Assembly (NCBI GenBank): GCA_034770075.1
Contig: CM068386.1
Location: 86,215,265-86,279,264, forward strand
Reading direction: 5' to 3'
DNA from: Aralia elata
Lineage: Eukaryota; Streptophyta; Magnoliopsida; Apiales; Araliaceae
Length of the DNA stretch: 64,000 bases
Part shown: positions 55,959 to 64,000 of the stretch, in pieces
Layout of the letters: the number at the start of each line of letters is the position of its first letter
Position numbering within the stretch: position 1 is the stretch's first letter
Translations under genes and position numbers: made by a program
The notes under the pieces: model-generated
Databases searched by the model: none
Told to the model about the DNA's origin: nothing
Seen by the model: only the letters and a program-made list of their open reading frames with translations

Positions 55959-57563
55959 ATGACCCCTGTACAGTCTTTTGATACTATTCTTTCACAGATG
56001 TCGTCCACAGGTGTCGTGGTACGTTTGGATTCCATTCCTCCCACAGGGTTGGTCGGCAGTCTCCTCCGTTGGCTGGACAGTTTATCGCCGGCTGACAGGG
56101 TTATCGTAGATGGCCTTTTGGGCCATTCTTGGTCCTTATTAACCTTTCAGGTGCCAGTGGGCTTTGTGGAGGGTATTCTGAGCTATTGGACCCCTGCCCG
56201 TCAGGTGTTCAGATTAGGGACGGTAGAGCTGACCCCCACCCTTGAGGAGTATGTTCGCCTTACCGGCCTGCCTTTGGACGGTCCTTGTGCCAGGGTCACG
56301 GCTGGTTCCATGCGCCGTCAATTCTTGACCTTTACCGGTTTGCGGAGGGCTGTCTTGTTACCGGTGATCGCATCAGACCATATGGTTCGCCTTCAGTTCT
56401 TGATTGACCGATTTGGTTCACCCGACAGTTTTCATCTTTTCTTCGGTGATTTTTCTGTGTCTGAGGAGCGCTGGGGTGCTTTAAGAGTAGACGTTCTGAT
56501 GGCCTGTGTCGTCTCAGTTTTGTACTTGCCCGCAGGACCTGATCATTTGGACATGCGGGTTGTAGCGGCCGTTCGAGCCCTTCAGGAGGATCACACCATT
56601 CTTCCCATGATATTGGCGGATACCTACATGTCAGCCTCATATTGCCAGTCCTTCCGCGACAGAGTATTCAGAGGGAGCTCGACTTTGTTGTACGTGTGGT
56701 TCATGAGTCATCTCAGTCCCATCGGCCACTTCCGTCGCCAAGGGTTTTGCTTCAGCCACGACATAACCACGCAGTTTTCGTTTCGTCCCATGAGCTGTAC
56801 TGATGTGGCCTCCTAAACATCATTTTTGTCGGTCATTGAGGATCCCTTTCATCTTTTGGTCTATTCGGGTTATTGCTCCTTTATGAGCTTCTTGACTCAT
56901 GTGCCTGACCTGGACTTCATTCCTATTGCTGGCTTGAGGGGTGTGACTACTTATCATCCATTGGCTGTTACAGGGCAGTTTGATCAGACACAGGATTTTC
57001 ACCCCTTCACGGGTGCAGCCGCCTATCGATTCCTTATATCATCCCAGACAGAGAGGGAACTACTGCGGGTATACGACCTTTGGTCTCGCAGGATCTCCGC
57101 CGAATATAATGAGGGTTGCCACCTCCAAACATTTGCTTACGTGCAGTGGTTGCGTGGAGACTTGGATTCGGCTGATTTGAGTCGGACTGGGGCTCTTGAT
57201 GACTTTGTAATGATTTCTCCGGAGGATACTACATACCACTCCATCTCAGCCGATTCTGCCCCAAGTCGGGTTACTGAGGATACCCGACTTCGCCTGGCCT
57301 TGATTACTACTGAGGCTGAGAGGGATGTCGCCCTTGTCGAGAGAGATGACGCCATTCTGGCTAGAGATGCTGCCATTGCTGACAGAGATGTCATCGTACT
57401 TCAGACCAGGGCAGTTATAGATGCTCATTCTGGGACTGTTAGCCGAGCCATTGCTTTATTGGATCGCATTGATATGATGGGGCAGCAGATTGCAGGGGGT
57501 GCTGATGCTTCGGATCTATCCACCACTTTATCCATCCTGCTTCAGCTAGTTTCAGATTTGTAG
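55959..57563 (+). pseudogene. Second antisense gene, DUF7745/PMD-like
   Basis: A single frame of 534 codons is broken by one TAA at 56814-56816. It starts MTPVQSFDTILSQMSS. The first half has LTFQVPVGFVEGILSYWTP, FRLGTVELTPTLEEYVRLTG and LRVDVLMACVVSVLYLPAG, which match the layout of plant DUF7745 / plant-mobile-domain-like proteins ('...PTLEEY..L.GLPL'). The C-terminal 100 residues have a coiled-coil-like stretch of AERDVALVERDDAILARDAA with a DDAILARD pattern. No introns are needed. Family assignment is from memory of the motif and is moderate. Its position after the PMD gene suggests a two-gene antisense cassette. Confidence 0.6.
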
Positions 57564-58073
57564 ATTATTTTATTTCCTGCATAGACTATGTTAGTTTCAT
57601 CAGTTATCGAAAGAGAGATCTTGTAATAAAATGACTTATATATAAAGACATGCATTTAAATTTAGTCATTTTCCCTTTTTGTCGTATCGTTGCCATTCAT
57701 TGGATCCTCATTTTATCCAGCTAACCATGATTTGGACATTTTGCTTTCCTTCTCCTCTCAAGTCTTGACGGAGATTTGACAGATATTGCCGCACACCCAG
57801 CCGATTTCATCGGATTGGATCTTAGATTTTGGGTAATTGTTTGGTTGGATCAGGGTTATGCCATTTGGGATGAAGCTGATTAGGCGGCTGGTTTCGGGAA
57901 GGTTCTGAGGGTGTAGGAAGGTTTATCTGGCTGTTGGGAATTGGTTTTGTTTGGGAAAAGGATTATTTTTAAGGGATCGGACCGTGCCATGATGGCTGCC
58001 TACGTACCCCCACAAGTTGGGAGATCAGGTCCTATGTAGTTCGTTCCTTCAAAGAAAAGGGAGAATTGATGAT
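57564..58073. other. Region between antisense genes and pol end
   Basis: No gene. In plus direction it begins with a polyadenylation-like aataaaatgac (57625-57636) for the antisense gene. In minus direction it is the pol 3' untranslated part. Confidence 0.5.
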
Positions 58074-59144
58074 TCAAGCGTAGAACCGCTTCACCGAGTC
58101 GGAATTGAGAGGTTGTGGAAATACCTCCCCATCCATTTCTTGCAACATGAGGGCTCCTCCGGATAGCACTTTCTTAATCACAAATGGTCCTTCCCAATTC
58201 GGGGCGAACTTCCCCTTGGTTTTGTCTTGACAAGGCATGACTCTTTTTAGCACCAAATCATTTTCCTTGAACTTCCGAGGCCGTATCTTTTTGTCGTATG
58301 ATCGAGAGATCCTTTGTTGATATAACTGACCACGCCAAACAGCAGCCACCCTTCTTTCATCAATTAGGGCTAGTTGGTCGTATCGACTTTGCACCCAATC
58401 TTCTTCGCTTATCTGAGCATCGATCACTATTCTGAGGGACGCCATTTCGACCTCAACTGGCAGAACGACCTCCATTCCATACACCAAAGCGTAAGGGGTT
58501 GCCCCTGTAGAAGTACGCGTTGACGTTCGGTATGCCAGCAAGGCGAGGGGTAACAAATCCGGCCATCCCCGATGATTAGCAGACATTTTTGCCATGATCT
58601 TCTTGATGTTCTTGTTTGCAGCTTCCACTGCCCCGTTCATCTTAGGACGGTAAATGACAGAGTTGAGGTGCTCGATCTTAAACTGGTCACACAATCCTTT
58701 CATGAGGGCGTTGTTCAAATTCTTGGCATTGTCGGAGACCAAAACCTCAGGTTGCCCATATCGACAAATAACATTATTTCTGATGAAACTGACGATGACC
58801 TCCTGAGTTACTTTGGGGAAAGAAGCTGCTTCTACCCATTTGGTGAAGTAATCGATCATGACGAAAATGAATCGGTGCCCGTTGCTTGCTTTGGGCTCTA
58901 TTGGTCCGATTACATCCATTCCCCACATTGAAAATGGCCACGGGGAGGTCATACAGTGCAGTTCATTGGGAGGCGTATGGATCACATTACCGTGCGCCTG
59001 GCATTGGTAACACCGTTTGACATGATTGTCGCAGTCGACTTTTAGTGTTAACCAATAATGCCCCGTTCTCAATATCTTTTTGGCCAGCATCGGTCCACTC
59101 ATATGTGGCCCACACACTCCACCATGTATTTCATTCATAATCCT
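58074..59144 (-). pseudogene. Ogre-like integrase
   Basis: Zinc module: IHGGVCGPHMSG ... GHYW ... CYQCQAHG (HHCC). Core: GMDVIGP, VSDNAKNLNN and MNGAVEAANKNIKK carry D, D and E. C-terminus: GPFVIKKVLSGGALMLQEMDG, EVFPQPLNSDSVKRFYA, then the stop at 58074. The frame is continuous with the upstream RNase H part except for TAA at 59145-59147. It lacks a chromodomain, as expected outside chromoviruses. Confidence 0.93.
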
Positions 59145-60578
59145 TTAGGCCTGCGTTTCATCTACGCACTGCAACAGTCCCAACCCAGCATCCCTCTTGT
59201 AGAGTGAATCCCCACTCAAGTAAAACTTCATTGCCATCTTTTGAATTCTCATCCTCTCATTTCGACTCGCCTGGTCGGGAATGGATCTATCTCTCAGATA
59301 TTCCCTTATATCGTGATACCAGGGCTGCTTTGGCAACACCACCCCGTCTGATAATACTGCCACATGTTCCTCATATGCCGGGGCATTCTGTACTGCTATC
59401 TCAATCTGTGGAACGTCTCTGTTCTTGATTACGTGGATTAAGGAAGCCAGAGTTGCCAATGCATCGGCAAAGTCATTCCGTCCCCGGGGAATATGGCGGA
59501 AAGCGATATCTTCGAACTCCTGCATCAACTGGATAACACAACGATGGTATGGAAGTAACCGGAGTTCCCTTGTGTTGTACACCCCGCTCGCTTGTCTGAT
59601 TACCAGCTCTGAATCCCTAAACACCGCTAACCTCTTCACTCCCATATCGCGGGCAAAACGGAGTCCCAAGATACATCCCTCGTATTCAGCTGTGTTGTTT
59701 GAATTGCTGAATTTCAGTTTAGTGGCCACAGGGTATTGTTCGCCGGTGATAGAGACCAGGACCGCTCCGGCTCCTGCCCCCTTGGCATTCATGGCACCAT
59801 CAAAATACAACTTCCAGAACTGTCCCTCGTCATCACATTTCGTGTGTGATACCCAAAATATATCTTCGCCTGGTAGAGGAGTTTCTAACGGCTCCATCCC
59901 TCCTGACGGGGTTTCTGCCAACTGATCTGCAATTCCCTGTCCTTTCATGGCCTTCTGAGTTACGTACACCATGTCGAACTGTTGTAAGATTAACTGCCAT
60001 CTTGACAGTCGACAGTTCAGCATGGGCCTCTCAAAAATATATTTCAAGGGATCCACCCTTGATATCAGATACGTGGTATGCCCGTGGAGGTAGTGCTGTA
60101 ATCTCCCTGCAGCCCAGGCTAGAGCACAACAGGTCTTCTCGATGGGAGTGTAATTCTGCTCACATTGGCTAAATCTTTTGCTGAGGTAATAGATGGCCTG
60201 CTCTTTACCTGCCTCATTCTTCTGTCCCAGCATACATCCCATCGCGATGGCATTGACCGATATATACATAAACAGAGGGATCCCATCCTTCGGGAGTACC
60301 AGCACTGGTGCCTCAGTCAGTTGCTTTTTAATGGCCTGAAAAGCCTTCTGACATTGTTCATTCCATTCTTGGGAAGCACCCTTTCTTAATAGTTTGAAAA
60401 TCGGCTCGCATGTAGTCGTCAAGTGGGATATGAAACGGCTGATGAAGTTTATTCTTCCGAGAAACCCTCTTATCTCTTTTTCTGTGTGAGGTGCCGGCAT
60501 ATCCACAATGGCCTTAATCTTTGCCGGATCCAACTCAATGCCCCGATCACTAACCAGGAATCCCAAGAGCTTACCCGA
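59145..60578 (-). pseudogene. Ogre-like RNase H and archaeal-type RNase H
   Basis: The frame covers the RT end (IRGFLGRINFISRFI), the normal gypsy RNase H (SQEWNEQCQKAFQAIK, YYLSKRFSQCEQNYTPIEK) and a second RNase H: WKLYFDGAMNAKGAGAG, NNTAEYEGCILGL, VFRDSELVIRQASG, HIPRGRNDFADALATLA, with the D, E, D, D residues visible. In the first RNase H, the expected catalytic Asp is not obvious (MYISVNAIAMGCML), which fits a takeover by the second. Ends are set by nonsense codons at 60579-60581 and 59145-59147. Confidence 0.92.
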
Positions 60579-61548
60579 CTACACTCCGAAAGCACACTTT
60601 GCTGGATTGAGCTTCAAATTATACTTTCTGAGCCGATCAAATAGCTTTTTAAGGTGGGTCATATGGTCAGATTCTACCCTTGACTTCACGATAATGTCAT
60701 CCACGTAGACCTCTATCTCCTTATGCATCATGTCGTGGAACAGGGCCATCATGGCTCTCTGATAAGTAGCCCCTGCGTTTGTGAGACCAAAAGCCAATCG
60801 TCTATAGCAGAAGGTGCCCCAAGGGGTGATGAATGCGGTCTTTTCCCGATCTTCTTCCGCGACCATTATCTGATGATACCCAGCAAAGCAATCCACAAAA
60901 GAATACATTTTGTACTGGGCCGTGTTATCCACCAGGATGTGTATGAAAGGCACCGAAAAATTATCCTTGAGACTGGCCTTATTTAGATCTCTATAATCTA
61001 CACATACCCTCACCTTCCCTCCAGGTTTAGCCACTAGGACTACATTGGACAGCCATTCTGGGTAGGTGGACACCATAATGATTCCCGCCCTGAACTGCTT
61101 GATGATCTCCTCCTTCACTTTTAAGCTCCACTCCGGTTTCAGCTTTCTTAATTTTTGCTTGACAGGCCTGAAACCCTCCTTGATGGGCAATCGGTGTACC
61201 ACAATGTCGGTGGACAATCCGATCATATCCTCATGAGACCAGGCAAAGACATCCTCATATTGGTTTAGCAACTCAGTCATTTTGACTTTTTGGCTGGGGG
61301 TAAGGTCCGTCCCTATCTTGAGTTCTTTCGGCTTATCAGGGGTTCCAATATCTATAGTGATGGTTTGGTCTAAGTTGGGTTTGGGTTTATCCTCGACCCA
61401 TCCTTTGATCTCTTCAGGCGCGTCGTCGTAATCTGTCTCGTCTTGCTCAATGCCCATCAAATCGAAGTCGAGCTCAATGTCAAAATCATAATCATCATTC
61501 AAATTTGAAAGACCGTTTGTTAGGCAAGGATTACTCAAATTGGTACAC
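60579..61548 (-). pseudogene. Ogre-like reverse transcriptase
   Basis: The exon after the predicted intron opens CTNLSNPCLTNG. An acidic linker (DDYDFDIELDFDLMG) follows, then RT: FAWSHEDMIGLS, VDYRDLNKASLKDNF, MYSFVDCFAGYHQIM, FGLTNAGATYQRAM, IEVYVDDIIVKS with the YVDD box. It is followed by TAG at 60579 within the LNPAKCAFGV segment. The frame continues in phase past the stop. Confidence 0.93.
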
Positions 61549-61715
61549 CTGACATGAAACAAAATACTTGTCATATATAAGTCATTTTCCACGACGATCG
61601 CATTTTCAAATAACACGAAGAAACGACATAATTATGCAAAATAAAACAACAACAAAAAATAAACTTCTTCATTCCCCCATCCTCTAGGGTCTACCACCCT
61701 GACGTCGGGTTTTAC
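61549..61715 (-). other. Predicted 167-bp intron between protease and RT
   Basis: On the minus strand the donor AAGG|GTAAAAC (61716/61715) and acceptor tttcatgtcag|GTG (61549/61548) delimit 167 bp full of stops in all frames. Removing them joins the protease frame (...ISKQG) to the RT frame (CTNLSN...) exactly in phase. An intron at this place is known from Ogre elements of legumes. Confidence 0.75.
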
Positions 61716-63448
61716 CCTTGTTTGGATATCACTGGTTTCATGGTCCAGTTGTCGACGGTCAGGTAAGATGAAATGCGCTGGATAAAAGGGGGCTTCACAT
61801 CGGACACTTCCCCGATGATTACGGATACGTCGCCTGAGTCCTCCCTTCTATCCTTTCCAGGAATAATTAGCCCTGCCCAATCGATGACAGGCACAACTTG
61901 TTGGGCTCCCGATGGTGTGATAATATTGGTCCCCTCCCTACTGTTTGCTGATTGTCCGGGGATATAGCACTTGGTTTCAAATTCTTTCGCGACCTCCCGC
62001 AGGAAACTTTCCCTCCTGGCCAACCTATCACTCACGGGGGTTAATTCTTCATCCCCAGACTCAATCACGGGCTCGCTAATCCCCTGCTCACTGTTAACCT
62101 TGGTCACCAGAAGGCCAGCCATCCGAATCGGAGCCGCACCCTGACGATGTCTCTGTGCTGCGCCTTCACGATATCCCAACCCTGCTTTGCCTGTCTGCTG
62201 TGGTAGTTGGATGGGCTCGGTGATCCCTTGACTGCTCCTCCCTAGTCCCTGTCCAGGCTGGAAATTCATTTTCATCATCTCCTTCGCAACGAAGGTAAGT
62301 TCTGGAGAGACCTTAGGTTTCATGGCTGGAGCCCCCAGGCATCGGTAGTAGGGAGTACTGATTTCCGATGCTTGAAAACTGGCAGGTGCCGCCGACTCGT
62401 CCACATTAATCACTGGTAGGCCACTTCTGGGGGGAGAAGGGTCATCACATTCTGCTGAGATCGTTACCAGATTCCCGTCGACGATTAGCTTGATTTGTTG
62501 GTGGAGCGTGGAAGGAACTGCCCCGGCCATGTGTATCCATGGCCTCCCTAATAACAGGTTATAACTGGCTACAATGTCTAGGACCTGGAAAGAGATATCA
62601 AAAGCACAAGGTCCTATTTCCACCGGCAATTCTATCTCTCCAATTGCATCCCTCCGGGAGCCATCGAAAGCTCGCACCACTACATGATTGGCCCGTAGGC
62701 GCCTGGGATTGATGTTCATCTTCTGCAATGTACTGAGGGGACAGATATTCAGTGCCGACCCTCCATCAATCAGCACCCCATTCATGATATAACCCGAGGA
62801 GATTACCGCAATATGTAGCAGTTTTTGGTGCCCTCTTCCCTCCTTGGGGATGTCCTCATCTGCGAAGGATATTACATCACTCTCCAACAGATGGCCTACC
62901 AGCTGGCCGAAACCTTCCTCACTAATTTCCTTGGGCACGTATGCCTCCTCCAGGATTTTCGCCAGGGTTTTGCAGTGATCATTGGATGACAACACCAAAT
63001 CCATGACTGATGTTAGAGTTGACTCCTCATTTAAAATCTGGATCCCTCGTGTTTCCGGGTGATCCATCCTTTTCAAGAATTCTATGGCTCTTTCCTCGGA
63101 TATCTCTTCCTTTTTCTTCTTTTGGCTCTCAAGGACTCGCCCGGGAAGATATAAGGGATTCCCCTTTGTCGTCACAGAAGCACAACTGGCCGCTTCCTCT
63201 GACATCCCTCCATAATTCCATGGTACTGTCTTTAGACTGCTGATAGGGATTTGTGGTCTTGCTGTAAGGATGAGGGGTTCCGGTGCCGCCAACTTGACAG
63301 GTCCCTCAGTGGTATTTCTACTTACACCCATCAACCTAATGGGCGCCCCCCGCGCACTCTCGTGATCATTTATCATGTTGATCATTTCATCAATTCTTTT
63401 CACATAGTTCAGCCTTGACGGCCCCTCGGCTTCATTGGCCTCCGCCAC
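61716..63448 (-). CDS. Ogre-like protease and G-patch region
   Basis: A frame of about 577 codons after gag. The N-terminus is low in motifs. The protease active site is GVLIDGGSALNICPLSTL (near residues 225-240), where the DGGS replaces the usual DSGA as in other Tat elements. LLGRPWIHMAGAVPS follows about 75 residues later. A G-patch-like motif, MNFQPGQGLGRSSQGI with GLGY after it, lies around residues 390-430. It precedes the intron and RT. There is no true start codon: the frame is reached from gag by a one-base shift at a G6 run near 63453-63460. Confidence 0.88.
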
Positions 63449-63450
63449 AT

Positions 63451-64000
63451 TTACCCCCCTCCATCATGTCTTGGCAAGGGGTTGGCCTTAACATTCGGGG
63501 AGTCAGGCTGCTCTACCACAATTTCCCTATTGTCAATCATGTTCTGAATTATATGTTTCAACGTCCAACAATCCTGCGTATCATGACCCGGGGAACCCGA
63601 GTGGTATGCGCATCGCTTGCTTGGGTCGAACCTTCTTCCCTTTGGGTCACTTGGGGGTGCCAAATTGATTATCTTCTTTTGGGCTATCAATACCGCTAAA
63701 ATCCGCTCGAGAGGCTCATTGAGTGGGGTAAATACTCGATTTTGCGATGCCTCAAATCTCCTTCGCCCCTCCGCCCTCTGATCAGCGAAGTTAGGCTGTC
63801 GGGATGGCCCCACTCTCTGTACCTGTACTGGATGATGGTTTTCTGCCTTTCTAGACGAGCCCTGAAGGATGAGGGAAACATCCTCCTCTTTTTTCTTTTG
63901 CACCCTACGGGAAGTGCTGCCATAATTTCCACTCTGTATTTGTTCTGCAGCCGTTTCCAAAGCAGTGAAATCTCGAATCTTACCAGATTTCAGACCCATA
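63451..64000 (-). CDS. Ogre-like gag, C-terminal part
   Basis: The open frame enters from the right edge. It shows TPLNEPLERILAVLIAQK and the Tat-type knuckle CAYHSGSPGHDTQDCWTLK followed by HIIQNMIDNREI, typical of Ogre gag ends. It finishes ...PLPRHDGGG and TAA right after the G6 run. The capsid and N-terminus lie outside the window. Confidence 0.9.
   Translation of the reverse strand, partial: MGLKSGKIRDFTALETAAEQIQSGNYGSTSRRVQKKKEEDVSLILQGSSRKAENHHPVQVQRVGPSRQPNFADQRAEGRRRFEASQNRVFTPLNEPLERILAVLIAQKKIINLAPPSDPKGRRFDPSKRCAYHSGSPGHDTQDCWTLKHIIQNMIDNREIVVEQPDSPNVKANPLPRHDGGG

Larger units (their letters stand above)
49723..64000 (-). mobile_element. Ogre/Tat-type Ty3/gypsy element, partial
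   Basis: Reading the minus strand from the right edge: gag with the CAYH...GH..DC knuckle, protease with G-patch, a predicted intron, RT, RNase H, archaeal-type RNase H, integrase, two antisense genes, a tandem-repeat 3' UTR, polypurine tract and 3' LTR (49723-51769). A second RNase H before integrase is the mark of the Tat lineage, and an intron before RT is known from Ogre. More than 14 kb are present; the 5' LTR and gag start lie right of the window. Possible TSD atgac (49718-49722). Three or more disabling changes are seen. Confidence 0.93.

Noticed and set aside
59204..60708. Plus-strand ORFs opposite the RNase H and RT region
   Set aside because: They are shadows of the conserved minus-strand pol and show no domain signal, unlike the antisense genes at 53810-57563.

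Overview
The window is plant nuclear DNA, almost certainly from a flowering plant and probably a eudicot. The evidence is the AT-rich background, the set of element families (Ty1/copia, Ty3/gypsy of the chromovirus and Tat/Ogre types, a TTF-zinc-finger hAT) and the plant mobile-domain genes. I cannot name the species. I see no convincing host gene, rRNA, tRNA or CRISPR array. It is a nest of transposable elements, and most insertions can be ordered from target-site duplications (TSDs) read directly in the sequence. Names below (Copia-0 to Copia-3, Gypsy-1, Gypsy-2, Ogre-like) are local labels.

Left part (1-19812): a very decayed plus-strand copia element (Copia-1) is cut by a minus-strand LTR (Copia-0, 2325-4133), a hAT transposon with an 8-bp TSD (4443-7649), a 5.6-kb plus-strand LTR-like insertion (7740-13354, TSD attga) and a 2.9-kb minus-strand LTR-like insertion (16221-19141, TSD ctaag). 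Its 3' LTR is then cut by Gypsy-1. Middle (19813-27692): Gypsy-1 is a chromovirus-like element with a 5' LTR, primer site, an extra coiled-coil ORF before gag, and a gag-pol that is interrupted inside reverse transcriptase by a solo copia LTR (25451-27258, TSD tctaa). Its pol then stops abruptly at the tail of a different gypsy LTR. Next (27693-44030): Copia-3 (minus, SIRE-like) has a structurally complete 9.2-kb Copia-2 (29072-38290) inserted in its reverse transcriptase with TSD ccatc.

Right part: LTR fragments (44031-45899), 2.4 kb without a gene, then Gypsy-2 (48257-49722), which carries only a coiled-coil plus zinc-knuckle protein. From 49723 past the right edge runs a minus-strand Ogre/Tat-type element: 3' LTR, polypurine tract, a 35 x 4 = 140-bp higher-order tandem repeat, two plus-strand (antisense) genes of plant-mobile-domain type with predicted introns, then integrase, archaeal-type RNase H, RNase H, RT, a predicted 167-bp intron, protease with G-patch, and gag.

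Most interesting: (1) four diverged gypsy LTRs share a predicted intron and a tiny terminal exon encoding a Lys-rich peptide of about 19 residues. Between two copies, 11 of 13 differing codons are synonymous, which looks like selection on protein inside an LTR. (2) Most element families here carry their own cluster of short GC- or AT-rich inverted-repeat 'words', often in the leader or LTR, which resemble RNA dimerisation or packaging signals. (3) Spliced antisense genes lie inside an Ogre-like element. All joins and comparisons were made by eye without alignment software.
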